Shown piece by piece: positions 34,808 through 42,207 of a DNA stretch of 42,207 nucleotides (position 1 is its first letter; the number at the start of each line of letters is the position of its first letter). The notes beneath the pieces were generated by a model. The model ran no database searches, was not told the origin of the DNA, and saw nothing but the letters and a program-made list of their open reading frames with translations. The stretch is taken from positions 1-42,207 of the forward strand of contig JAJYLL010000037.1 of NCBI GenBank assembly GCA_021787735.1, read 5' to 3'. The position numbers were made by a program, and so were the translations under genes. This stretch comes from Acidobacteriota bacterium (GTDB lineage Bacteria; Acidobacteriota; Terriglobia; UBA7540).

Positions 34808-35548
34808 CTAGAAATTAGAAATATTCCCTCGCGCAAAGGCGGGAGATGCACCGATCCGGTGTGAAGGCACCTTCGCCGCGCCAGGAACTCTGGAAATTGC
34901 ATACAACCAGGTCAAAATCATTCCAATGTCGCAAAGTGGAACAAAGTAAACACTGATATACGCCGAAACCCACCCTACGTTAGTCAAATAAACCAAAGCC
35001 AAGCCCGCAGCAGGGCCGGCAAACTCGATGCCAAGCCCACAAACGATCATGCTCAGCCTCTCATCTGAAATCTCCATTTTCAGCGTCATGAGGTAGAGCA
35101 GGGTGGTAAGAACCAGACTAGCAAAGTACAGGTTCTGCGAGAACTCGACGATGAAGAAGGAGAAAAAGTTGTCGTTGTGGCTGGCAAGTGAGAAATAGGA
35201 GATCACCGCAATGGCCACAATCACCGCCGCGAGAAGCATCCTGACGAACTGCCACATCTCCCGGTTTGCGAAGCAGGCACGCCTGAAAAAAGAAACGACA
35301 AGTACAAATGCCGCCAGAACCAGCATAAGGTCGGTGATCCAGTAACAATACCCGTATTGGCGAGAAGCAAATCCTTCGTAATGCAACGTGTAGGTGCGGG
35401 CGACTCCTACACCGAGAGACATGGAGAGGTAGAAAACAAGCTCCCAGAAGCGCTTAGCGTGACCGCTGCCAACTAGATACACTAATAGGCCCGCCTCAAG
35501 GATAAACCCGGCGTAGCTGACTACATAGCTTATAAGAGAACCGCTCAT
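34808..35548 (-). CDS. Seven-helix membrane protein, unknown, next to a secreted repeat peptide
   Basis: A 246-residue protein with about seven membrane helices (roughly 8-28, 35-52, 65-87, 98-120, 130-152, 165-190 and 195-220), separated by short loops. YCYWITDLMLVLAAFVL (about 77-93) carries conserved-looking Cys, Trp and Asp at a helix start. I know no named family; similar proteins of this size occur as hypothetical proteins in acidobacteria, as far as I recall. It starts 68 bases after the stop of the secreted peptide gene, so it is probably co-transcribed with it. A receptor or exporter for the peptide is a natural hypothesis. The DNA here is visibly more AT-rich than the window average. 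Confidence 0.72.
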   Translation of the reverse strand: MSGSLISYVVSYAGFILEAGLLVYLVGSGHAKRFWELVFYLSMSLGVGVARTYTLHYEGFASRQYGYCYWITDLMLVLAAFVLVVSFFRRACFANREMWQFVRMLLAAVIVAIAVISYFSLASHNDNFFSFFIVEFSQNLYFASLVLTTLLYLMTLKMEISDERLSMIVCGLGIEFAGPAAGLALVYLTNVGWVSAYISVYFVPLCDIGMILTWLYAISRVPGAAKVPSHRIGASPAFARGNISNF

Positions 35549-35616
35549 AAGCAGCCTGTTCGGTTGCCAACCTTTGGTGACGCCGCCAAGCTGCTAAAGA
35601 GAAGGAAACCTTCACT

Positions 35617-35820
35617 CTACTTGGCCCTTGGCGGAATTGGCATTGGCGAAGGACCAATCGCTACTCCCCTTGGCGGAATTGGCATTGGCGAAGGACCAAT
35701 CGCTACGAGTGTCGCAGCATTATTAGCATCTACGCTGTTCGCTGCAATGGCTCTCCGCAACGATACGCTTGTCAGCACAACCAATACGGCCAACACAAAG
35801 GTCAGGATGTAGTTTCTCAT
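35617..35820 (-). CDS. Secreted small peptide precursor with two 14-residue repeats
   Basis: A 67-residue precursor. Residues 1-27 form a signal peptide (hydrophobic core YILTFVLAVLVVLTSVSL, then RRAIAA and a likely cut before NS). A short spacer ends in two near-identical 14-residue units (39-52 and 53-66) with the core GPSPMPIPPR, so the mature product is a proline-rich peptide with Arg at each repeat end, where a protease could cut. The start has a strong Shine-Dalgarno (GGAGGAGA, 5-6 bases before ATG). It heads a probable operon with two membrane proteins. A repeated peptide pheromone or small secreted ligand is the favoured reading; a structural surface peptide is possible. Confidence 0.7.
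   Translation of the reverse strand: MRNYILTFVLAVLVVLTSVSLRRAIAANSVDANNAATLVAIGPSPMPIPPRGVAIGPSPMPIPPRAK
35625..35706. repeat. Tandem 42-bp repeat, two copies
   Basis: Two copies with a period of 42 bases: 35625-35665 and 35667-35706. Forty consecutive bases are identical between them, and each begins CCCTTGGCGGAATTGG on the plus strand. The period equals 14 codons, so the reading frame of the peptide precursor is kept and the peptide unit is duplicated. Identity at the third codon positions points to a recent or actively homogenised duplication. Confidence 0.92.
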
Positions 35821-36308
35821 CAGACTCTCCTCCAGGTGGATTTTTCGCGTTCCTAATTAACCCGCAATGGAAGAGAGCCTACCTAACAATGCCTCCGAAG
35901 TCAATAGTTAACTTCCAATTTACCGTTATCAATTGTGCCACAAACTTTCAGCAAGTCAAGCAAAAACGCGGCCCGGCAAAGAGATACGAAGTTATTGAAT
36001 AATTGGCAAACATGTTGCAACAGTCCCCACTGTCACCTAAAGAACGCCTCGGCCGGCACTCCCGAGCCGCAGGAAACTCCAGTAACGATATGATATCTCA
36101 ATAGTTCACAAGAATGCCGTGGAAGCTGCTGACGGGCCAATATCCTACTCCAGGCGCAGACCCACCATATTCCAGGCACTTTTCAGGGGATCAGGAACTG
36201 CTGCGAAGGGCCCTCATTCATAGAAACTTTCTAATGTTACAGAGGCCCAGAGCTTCTATCTGAAGGTTATGGCAAATTAAGGAATCGCTGTTTTTTTGGA
36301 AACAATCA
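35821..36308. other. AT-rich intergenic region upstream of the peptide locus
   Basis: Apart from the promoter at 35876-35904 I see no gene in these 488 bases. The stretch 35880-36010 is clearly AT-richer than the surroundings. No repeat or regulator-binding palindrome stood out on inspection. Confidence 0.4.
35876..35904 (-). promoter_or_regulatory. Possible promoter of the secreted-peptide operon
   Basis: Read on the minus strand, TTGACT (35904-35899) is followed after 17 bases by TAGGCT (35881-35876). The -35 is good and the -10 poor. Transcription would start near 35869, leaving about 49 bases before the peptide ATG. Confidence 0.3.
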
Positions 36309-36959
36309 CTAGCTGCTGATGCCCGAATTCTGGCACCCCGGGAAACTTGTAAAGAAGACCTGCCCGGTCCACCCCAGTTCCTTCATCCCTGCTTCCGAGG
36401 AATAGTAAGCGTCGCCAACCCAGCGTTTGATGTTTTCGAAGTGATCACACATCGTGGCGCCATGCGATTTCCCCTCTTCGACCTTGCCGTGTTCGGCAGT
36501 GGATGCGGCGGCGAGTATTTCATTCTGTTGTATATCAGTCAGATCTTTATAGGGGTGGGAAAAGCGTCTGAGCGCGTCCGCTTCAAAAGCTGAAAGCGAT
36601 GCAACGAAATCCTTTTGGGCGTCCTGGGTGTCCACAGAGAGCAGCAAATCGATGAAGCGGTTTACCTGAGCTTGCGAAGAGCCGGGAATAATGCGTTCAG
36701 CCAGCACCGCAAGCGTAGCACTCTGGTGCTGATCCAGAAACAAAGGTATCCAATCGCCTTTTGCAGTCTTGACATTAGCCTGGGCTGTGGCGGCCTGGTC
36801 CGCTAGAGGCCCGACGGCGGGGTCTCCTTCGGTGATCCCGGGCAAAGCAAGCCCGGCACCTCCAGCCATCACAAGTCGTCGCACCATTTCGCGCCGGTTG
36901 ATTCCACGTGGCAAATCAGCGTGATTGGATGGAGCGTTCAGATGCTTATTTTCTTTCAT
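36309..36959 (-). CDS. Gluconate 2-dehydrogenase subunit 3 family protein, Tat-exported, orphan
   Basis: A 216-residue protein with a twin-arginine signal: NRREMVRRLVMAGGAGLALPG near residues 20-40. The mature part has family features: LAVLAERIIPGS, FIDLLLSVDTQDAQ, and the ending GMKELGWTGQVFFTSFPGCQ. In known systems this subunit accompanies a GMC-type flavoprotein dehydrogenase and a cytochrome, and probably helps export it. Neither gene is present here, so it is orphaned in this window. ATG 36959 is chosen because AGGT lies 8 bases upstream; ATG 36974 is in frame without a ribosome-binding site. It is a plausible client of the Tat system whose TatA lies at 16054. Confidence 0.85.
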   Translation of the reverse strand: MKENKHLNAPSNHADLPRGINRREMVRRLVMAGGAGLALPGITEGDPAVGPLADQAATAQANVKTAKGDWIPLFLDQHQSATLAVLAERIIPGSSQAQVNRFIDLLLSVDTQDAQKDFVASLSAFEADALRRFSHPYKDLTDIQQNEILAAASTAEHGKVEEGKSHGATMCDHFENIKRWVGDAYYSSEAGMKELGWTGQVFFTSFPGCQNSGISS

Positions 36960-37211
36960 CCCAATACCTGCCATCGAAGTTGTTCAGGCACAATTGCCCC
37001 CAAAACTGCCCCAGACTGATACGGACCACATGCTATCACCGAAGGGAATCTGACACAACATTTCACAGCATATTCCGATTCAGGGGGTTGAAGTGAGCGT
37101 TGCATGGGCCTATAATCAGCGCCAGCGTAGTGGCAGCCCGGGCCAGAACAACGCATCCACTCACTTGGCCGCCCATGCCGCTAACAACATTTCCTTCGTA
37201 GAGGTCTGACG

Positions 37212-38099
37212 ATGAACAAAGATGATTCTTCAGATTCCCTTTCACCCCGCCTTTGGATATTGTGTGTTTTATTAACCTCGTTTCTCATGGCCTGTTCATC
37301 CTCGGTTTCGCCCCCAACGGGCCCCGGGTATGATTACGAGCAGGCCAAATTGATGTTCAAGCAGGGCAATCTGGACCGCGTGCTCAGCCTGACTGACTCC
37401 ATGGCCTCAAGAGGTTCGACCAGCCCTGAAGCCCTCAAGGCCCGCGTGCTAAGGGCAGTGATCTTCAGCAGCCGCATTGATGCCTATAAGGACTTGGCAG
37501 ATACCTATCAGAAAGGCAGCCAGATTGCTACAAAAGCCCAGTCCGTCACATCCTACAACCGCCACCGCAGCAATGACATGCAGTACGGAAGCGAATCGGC
37601 CCTGAACCTGGGGGAAATCATCATGGAATTCACCTCCACACCTGAGTTTCCCAAAGAGGTTACTTTAGACGCTCCCTGGCCAAGTGTTGAGGGCCCGCAG
37701 GATGTGGAGAATCTCGGACGCATCCGGCGCGGAGTGTGGGTTCCTGAGGACGCACAGGAAGCGGCTGGCGTCGATGCTCAGCACAAAGCGATTGACGATG
37801 TGCTGGCCGACCTTGCCGGAGGTGACCGAAGCAAAACCAAAGCGGCCATGCAAACGGGTCCCGTCAAGATTGACGGCCTGGACTTCGCCCTTTTCCTTGA
37901 AAAGCAGATGGTTGACGGGTTGACGCTGTTCGGCCCCAAATACCTGGCCAGCTCGGGGCAGTTGAAAACTCTTTGTGACGTGGCAAATCGATTGGGTCCT
38001 CCCATCGAGGCCATGCTGAAGGAGAAGCCTGATAAGGCAAAAGAGGCGCAATTCAAGAAGCTCCAGGATCAGATCAAGGACCTCGAAAAGTTCACTTAA
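37212..38099 (+). CDS. Hypothetical lipoprotein with TPR-like helices
   Basis: A 295-residue lipoprotein: the lipobox LMACSS places the lipidated Cys at residue 28. The next region (YEQAKLMFKQGNLDRVLSLTDSMASRGSTSPEALKARVLRAV, seen in parts) resembles tetratricopeptide helices. A middle block (about 120-185) and a C-terminal helical, Lys/Glu-rich tail (about 262-295) follow. I recognise no family. It stands alone between the divergent gluconate dehydrogenase subunit gene and the acyl-CoA dehydrogenase gene, 267 bases before the latter, so it is probably a single-gene unit. Confidence 0.7.
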   Translation: MNKDDSSDSLSPRLWILCVLLTSFLMACSSSVSPPTGPGYDYEQAKLMFKQGNLDRVLSLTDSMASRGSTSPEALKARVLRAVIFSSRIDAYKDLADTYQKGSQIATKAQSVTSYNRHRSNDMQYGSESALNLGEIIMEFTSTPEFPKEVTLDAPWPSVEGPQDVENLGRIRRGVWVPEDAQEAAGVDAQHKAIDDVLADLAGGDRSKTKAAMQTGPVKIDGLDFALFLEKQMVDGLTLFGPKYLASSGQLKTLCDVANRLGPPIEAMLKEKPDKAKEAQFKKLQDQIKDLEKFT

Positions 38100-38366
38100 T
38101 TATGTGGCGGTCCGTTTAGCAATGCGTGCCAGGACATCCACCGGCGGGTCCCGCTCCAACTTGATTGCGGCGGGCCCGCTGGCAAGGGCCAGCCAAGTCG
38201 AGAGGTCCGGCCACCAGCGCCTCGCCACACCAATCAGAAGAGCGTGTGATCGCACTCTGTGTTACATTCTGAAAACAGATGGCCATGTGTCTGAAAGTGA
38301 CCGCAGGCGCTTCGGATCGCGTGGCCTTGCGCTTCAACCAGGACCCGTTCCGGCAGGAGATCAAGC

Positions 38367-39536
38367 ATGTTTCCATTTCACGGTGTTGATTACATGGAAA
38401 TCGACGCGTTCCTGAGCGATGAAGAAAAGCTGGTCCGGCAAACGGTGCGTGAGTTTGCCGACAACGAAGTGATCCCACACATCGAGGGCTGGTTCCGCGA
38501 GGGCAAGTTCCCTTTGCACCTGGTAGCGACGCTCGGCGAGATGGGTTTTCTTGGGTCCAACCTCAGCGGCTACGGCTGCGCGGAAATGTCCAACGTCCAG
38601 TACGGCCTGGTGATGCAGGAACTCGAACGCGCCGACAGCGGGCTCCGCAGCTTTGTTTCCGTCCAAAGCGCTCTGGTGATGCATCCCATCCACGCTTTCG
38701 GTTCTGACGAGCAGAAGCAGCGATGGCTGCCGGCCCTCCAGCAGGGCAAGGCCATCGGATGCTTCGGCCTCACGGAGCCGGACTTCGGCTCAAACCCCGG
38801 CGGCATGCGCACGCGCGCCGTGAAAGACGGCAGCGATTACATACTGAATGGCGAAAAAACCTGGATCACCAACGGTTCGATTTCCGACGTGGCGCTGGTC
38901 TGGGCGCGGACGCCCGAAGGCGTCCGAGGCTTTCTGGTGGAAAGAGGCACACCGGGATTCAGCGCCAAAGACATCAAAGGCAAGATGTCGCTGCGCGCTT
39001 CCGTAACCTCCTCGTTATCTCTCTCAGACGTTCGAGTGCCCGCCGCGAATATGCTTCCCGGAGCTACCGGATTGAAGGCCGCGCTTGATTGTCTGACACA
39101 GGCGCGGTATGGAATCGGCTGGGGTGCCGTGGGCGCCGCCATGGCCTGCTACAACGAAGCTCTCGAGTATGGGAAAGTCCGCAAGCAGTTCGGAGACAAA
39201 CCCATTGCCGGCCACCAACTGGTGCAGGCACAGTTTACAGAGATGATCACGGAAATCACCAAGGCCCAGTTGCTGGCGCTGCACGTGGGCCGATTGAAAG
39301 ACCTGGGACGCGCCGACTTTGCCCACGTCTCCATGCTGAAGCGGAACAACGTCAAAATCGCGCTCGACAGCGCCCGCAGCGCCCGCGATATACTGGGTGC
39401 CAACGGAGTCGCCGACGAGTATCCTGTCTTCCGTCACATGTGCAACCTGGAATCGGTTTTCACTTACGAAGGCACGCACAACATCCACACGCTGATCATT
39501 GGCGAGCGAGCCACCGGGGTTGCCGCGTATTATTAA
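38367..39536 (+). CDS. gcdH: Acyl-CoA dehydrogenase, glutaryl-CoA dehydrogenase type
   Basis: A 389-residue FAD enzyme. It follows glutaryl-CoA dehydrogenase block by block: GYGCAEMSNVQYGL, QELERADSGLRSFVSVQSALVMHPI (with the Arg next to Ser that binds the substrate carboxylate), GCFGLTEPDFGSNPGGMRTRA, GKMSLRAS, LTQARYGIGWGAVGA, MLKRNNVKIALD, LGANGVADEYPVFRHMCNLE, and the catalytic Glu368 in TYEGTHNIHTL. Glutaryl-CoA dehydrogenase oxidises and decarboxylates glutaryl-CoA to crotonyl-CoA in Lys and Trp breakdown; decarboxylating and non-decarboxylating forms cannot be separated by eye. AGGAGA lies 6 bases before ATG 38367. No ETF or thioesterase gene is adjacent. Confidence 0.9.
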   Translation: MFPFHGVDYMEIDAFLSDEEKLVRQTVREFADNEVIPHIEGWFREGKFPLHLVATLGEMGFLGSNLSGYGCAEMSNVQYGLVMQELERADSGLRSFVSVQSALVMHPIHAFGSDEQKQRWLPALQQGKAIGCFGLTEPDFGSNPGGMRTRAVKDGSDYILNGEKTWITNGSISDVALVWARTPEGVRGFLVERGTPGFSAKDIKGKMSLRASVTSSLSLSDVRVPAANMLPGATGLKAALDCLTQARYGIGWGAVGAAMACYNEALEYGKVRKQFGDKPIAGHQLVQAQFTEMITEITKAQLLALHVGRLKDLGRADFAHVSMLKRNNVKIALDSARSARDILGANGVADEYPVFRHMCNLESVFTYEGTHNIHTLIIGERATGVAAYY

Positions 39537-39644
39537 AGAGACGCGGCAGTGCTGCAATGGTTGGGCAGTGCTCAAGCGCGTAATGAATATGGAAGTGTTA
39601 ATAAGACCAGTTACCCGGCGATCTCAGCTCATCAGTAAACCTGC

Positions 39645-40385
39645 ATGAACCCAGCCAAGATATTACTGATTGGTGCGTTGGCCCTGGTGGCTCTCTTCAC
39701 CTTCGAGGCTTACGGGCCGGTGCTGTTCCCGGCGATCAGCATCGCGACAATTGGCTGCATCTTGGCTGGCTTTATGCTGTTCCCACGTCTGGAGGTAAAA
39801 GTGCCGCTCGTGCTGAATCCGCTTGCCCCGGACGAGCCGATTGAAGATGAACAACAAGCAAGGGACTATGAGCGCTCGATGACACTCAACGGCAGTGCTC
39901 TTCCCATAAGTTCTTTCCCCAAGAGGATGGCGCTGTCCATCACGATTAAGAACAAATCCATACTGATCGGCATGCTCGTTGGTTCAGCTGTTTATGCCGT
40001 GCTTCTTTTGAGGGCTGGAAGTTCATTGATACATTTTGCTGACCCGGATTCGGGTTTATTCTATGGGGAGTTTGCGGTGGGTTACTTAACCGCCTTAATG
40101 CTTCTTCTCGCGACAAAATGGCTCAAAGAACGGCGGATTTTAAGGCGGGCCAATGTCACAATCGGGACAAGGAGCAATGTAAGCGTCTGGGGGCCAAGAC
40201 TCAGAAGCATCCGCTACCAGTTTCGGGATGCGGACGGCGGCTACCGCGGCGGGTATAGCACCGATTTCGAAAGACATCCCCAGGACCGTCTCACAATCGT
40301 GCTCTACGATTCCATCAATCCCGACCGGAGCAAACCAGGCTGCGGCTTCTTCTTTCACAGGATTGAGATGAGCAGCGCAGTCTGA
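39645..40385 (+). CDS. Hypothetical membrane protein
   Basis: A 246-residue protein with two N-terminal membrane helices (about 5-22 and 25-47), a charged linker rich in Glu and Asp (about 60-85), two further helices (about 107-126 and 142-160) and a C-terminal soluble domain of about 85 residues that includes VWGPRLRSIRYQFRDADGG and DRLTIVLYDSINPDRSKPG. The tail resembles the small beta domain seen in many membrane-anchored proteins of unknown function. I recognise no family. The stop codon faces the aldo/keto reductase gene at a distance of 49 bases. Confidence 0.65.
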   Translation: MNPAKILLIGALALVALFTFEAYGPVLFPAISIATIGCILAGFMLFPRLEVKVPLVLNPLAPDEPIEDEQQARDYERSMTLNGSALPISSFPKRMALSITIKNKSILIGMLVGSAVYAVLLLRAGSSLIHFADPDSGLFYGEFAVGYLTALMLLLATKWLKERRILRRANVTIGTRSNVSVWGPRLRSIRYQFRDADGGYRGGYSTDFERHPQDRLTIVLYDSINPDRSKPGCGFFFHRIEMSSAV

Positions 40386-40434
40386 GACCCGGGCGAAATC
40401 CACCTATTAAAACTCAATTCTCAAGGCAGAAATG

Positions 40435-41421
40435 CTACCGGTTGATGACCTTCATCCCACCTTCGGGGTAGCGGTCACCGGCGGCGACGCCTTTGGGCGC
40501 GACTTCGTCGATGCGCTTCAGTTCTTCCGCGCTCAGACTGATTTCGAGCGCAGCCAGGTTTTCTTCCAAGTGGGGCCGGTGACTGCTTCCGGGAATAGGA
40601 ACCATATCTTCTCCCTGAGCCAGCACCCAGGCAAGCGCCAGTTGCGAGGGTTTGCAGCCTTTTTCTTGCGCCATCTCTTCAATGCGCCGCACAAGGTCCA
40701 AGTTGCGTTGGAAGTTTTCTCCCTGGAAGCGCGGATTATTCCGCCGCCAGTCGCCCGGCTCAAGATCGTCTGGACTCTTGAACCTCGCGGTCAGGAAGCC
40801 GCGGCCGAGCGGACTGTATGGCACGAAGGTAATTCCCAGTTCGCGGCACAGTGGAATGAGTTCGTCTTCCGGGTCGCGGCTCCACAACGAATACTCGGTC
40901 TGCAGGGCGCTGATGGGCCAGGTATTGTGCGCCCGGCGAATGGTTGCGGGCGCAGCCTCTGAGAGCCCCAGGCACCGCACCTTGCCCTCTTCCACCAGGC
41001 GCGACATGGCCCCTACCGTCTCTTCAATGGGCACGTTGACGTCCACACGGTGCTGGTAATAAAGGCCGATGGTCTCAATTCCCAGCCGCCGCAGGCTGGC
41101 CTCGCATGCCTGCTTAACGTATTCAGGCCTTCCATTGATTCCGATAAAATTCCCGGCTGCGTCGCGCACGTTCGCAAACTTGGTGGCCAGCACCACCTGC
41201 TCCCGACGGCCTCGAAGGGCCTCGCCCACGAGAACCTCATTTCTTCCGTTGCCGTAGATGTCAGCCGTGTCGAGAAAGTTCACCTCCATATCGAGCGCGC
41301 GACGGATGACGTCAATGGATTCCTGATCGTCCCGCGTTCCGTAAAACTCCGACATGCCCATGCAACCAAGCCCCAAGGCTGACAATGAAAACGAACTATG
41401 GCCGAGCCTCCGCATTCGCAT
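40435..41421 (-). CDS. Aldo/keto reductase
   Basis: A 328-residue NADPH-dependent aldo/keto reductase. The catalytic tetrad is visible: Asp51 and Tyr56 in [15 protein letters not shown], Lys81 in VLATKF, and His124 in YYQHRVD. The cofactor end has [17 protein letters not shown] and the closing [12 protein letters not shown]. The enzyme reduces small aldehydes and ketones; the subgroup (AKR13-like, YakC type) is commonly found, but substrate is not predictable. I start at ATG 41421; TTG 41430 and ATG 41415 are in frame. AGGAAGG lies about 9 bases before 41421. It is divergent from the gene at 41637. Confidence 0.92.
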   Translation of the reverse strand: MRMRRLGHSSFSLSALGLGCMGMSEFYGTRDDQESIDVIRRALDMEVNFLDTADIYGNGRNEVLVGEALRGRREQVVLATKFANVRDAAGNFIGINGRPEYVKQACEASLRRLGIETIGLYYQHRVDVNVPIEETVGAMSRLVEEGKVRCLGLSEAAPATIRRAHNTWPISALQTEYSLWSRDPEDELIPLCRELGITFVPYSPLGRGFLTARFKSPDDLEPGDWRRNNPRFQGENFQRNLDLVRRIEEMAQEKGCKPSQLALAWVLAQGEDMVPIPGSSHRPHLEENLAALEISLSAEELKRIDEVAPKGVAAGDRYPEGGMKVINR

Positions 41422-41636
41422 TTTCTTCAACCTTCCTCTCTTCTTAATGAAAGAACGTTCAGCATAACACCCGGCCTGTACCCGCTCAAGGTTCGCAGGT
41501 GAACTTGCGTTGCGGCAATGCTTTTCAAATGAACCGTGTCAAAGAGTGATGCGTATCAATGATTATGCCGCGCCAAATCTCTTCCCGAACTGCGTTGCGG
41601 CTGCGATAAAATGCTCCCTTAAGAAAGGAGACCAAT

Positions 41637-42207
41637 TTGGCTAATTCACCTGCGCCCGTTGGGCCTCAGCGGAAGCCGCTGGATAAACACGTGGTCTGGG
41701 CGATCCTGCTTGTGATCGCCTTCATTATCGCCTCCGGCATCTTCATGGTCTGGTTCGGACTGAGAATTCTTTCCCACAGCATCCACGTCCAGGTTGCGGA
41801 AACTAATCAGGACCGAAAAGTGGTCACGGTCAAGACGCCTCTGGGCAACATGCAAATCGCCAAAGACCAAAACGCGAGCGAACTGGAGCTGGGACTTCCG
41901 ATCTATCCCGGCGCTACGCGGGCTACCGATTTCTCTGACGACAACTCGGTTTCCGTCACCTTCAACCTGCCCAATGAAACAAGTCTTCGCATTGCCGCGG
42001 CGAAATTCAACACTCCTGACCCTGTCAGCAAGGTCGAGACGTTCTACAAACAGCAACTTGGCAATGAAACAACCAGCTTCACCCGGAACGACGGCGAAGG
42101 CAAAGTTGTGCTCGAGATTGAATCCGGAGAACAGCACAAGATTGTCTCGCTCAAGCCGCATGACGGCGGAACGCGCATCGCGTTGGCACGGATTTTCCAC
42201 GGTGAGG
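41637..42207 (+). CDS. Membrane-anchored protein, unknown (3' part outside window)
   Basis: The gene starts with TTG 41637 and runs off the right edge with 190 codons visible. AAAGGAG lies 6 bases upstream of the TTG, and the frame then encodes a clean protein: a polar head (about 1-18), one membrane helix (WAILLVIAFIIASGIFMVWF, about 21-40) and a long periplasmic part. That part holds GLPIYPGATRATDFSDDNS (about 87-105), then KVETFYKQQLGNETTSF, a helix-strand arrangement recurring in hypothetical acidobacterial proteins as far as I recall. I do not recognise a named family. The lack of in-frame ATG near the start makes TTG the best choice. Confidence 0.65.
   Translation, partial: MANSPAPVGPQRKPLDKHVVWAILLVIAFIIASGIFMVWFGLRILSHSIHVQVAETNQDRKVVTVKTPLGNMQIAKDQNASELELGLPIYPGATRATDFSDDNSVSVTFNLPNETSLRIAAAKFNTPDPVSKVETFYKQQLGNETTSFTRNDGEGKVVLEIESGEQHKIVSLKPHDGGTRIALARIFHGE

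Noticed and set aside
35625..35706. CRISPR-like short repeat
   Set aside because: Only two copies, directly abutting with no unique spacer, and in frame with a coding sequence.

Overview
The window is about 42 kb of bacterial chromosome with fairly high GC content. It carries no rRNA or tRNA gene, no insertion sequence, no phage gene and no CRISPR array that I can see. The gene set (a BtuB-like TonB receptor with an N-terminal carboxypeptidase-regulatory-like domain, many signal-peptide and lipoprotein genes, an OPT transporter, a DUF6580 protein, REP-like intergenic hairpins) fits an acidobacterium (Acidobacteriota). That is inference from gene style; no marker gene settles it.

Layout. 1-5.0 kb: a truncated exported rubrerythrin diverges from a Gfo/Idh/MocA oxidoreductase, followed on the minus strand by enolase, phosphoglycerate mutase (GpmI) and a small membrane protein. 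5.3-7.2 kb: an AhpD-like protein and an ion channel with an unrecognised C-terminal domain. 7.75-13.8 kb: a compact tripartite RND efflux operon (TolC-like protein, lipoprotein adaptor, inner-membrane pump). 14-18.1 kb: a two-domain GNAT acetyltransferase, an exported RraA-fold protein, TatA, a small tail-anchored ORF and a NagA-like amidohydrolase. 18.3-22.4 kb: an orphan radical SAM enzyme with its own terminator, an exported glycosidase-like protein and lipoyl synthase. 22.6-25 kb (minus): a multi-pass membrane protein with an internal repeat, coupled to a Rieske ferredoxin, then a TPR protein. 25.2-29.2 kb: YqeY, an OPT transporter, a rhomboid protease and a SnoaL-like protein.

29.3-32.5 kb is a cobalamin module that can be read nearly complete: promoter, cobalamin riboswitch, intrinsic terminator, TonB-dependent receptor and a DUF6580 membrane protein that is a good candidate for the inner-membrane step. 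32.6-34.1 kb (minus) is pyruvate kinase, so the window holds the last three glycolytic enzymes.

34.3-35.9 kb (minus) is the most unusual locus. A 67-residue secreted peptide precursor ends in two near-identical 14-residue proline-rich repeats and is followed by a seven-helix membrane protein and a second membrane protein. The layout resembles a peptide signal with its membrane partners, but function is unproven. The right part has an orphan Tat-exported gluconate dehydrogenase subunit 3, a lipoprotein, a glutaryl-CoA dehydrogenase-like enzyme, two uncharacterised membrane proteins (one cut by the window edge) and an aldo/keto reductase.
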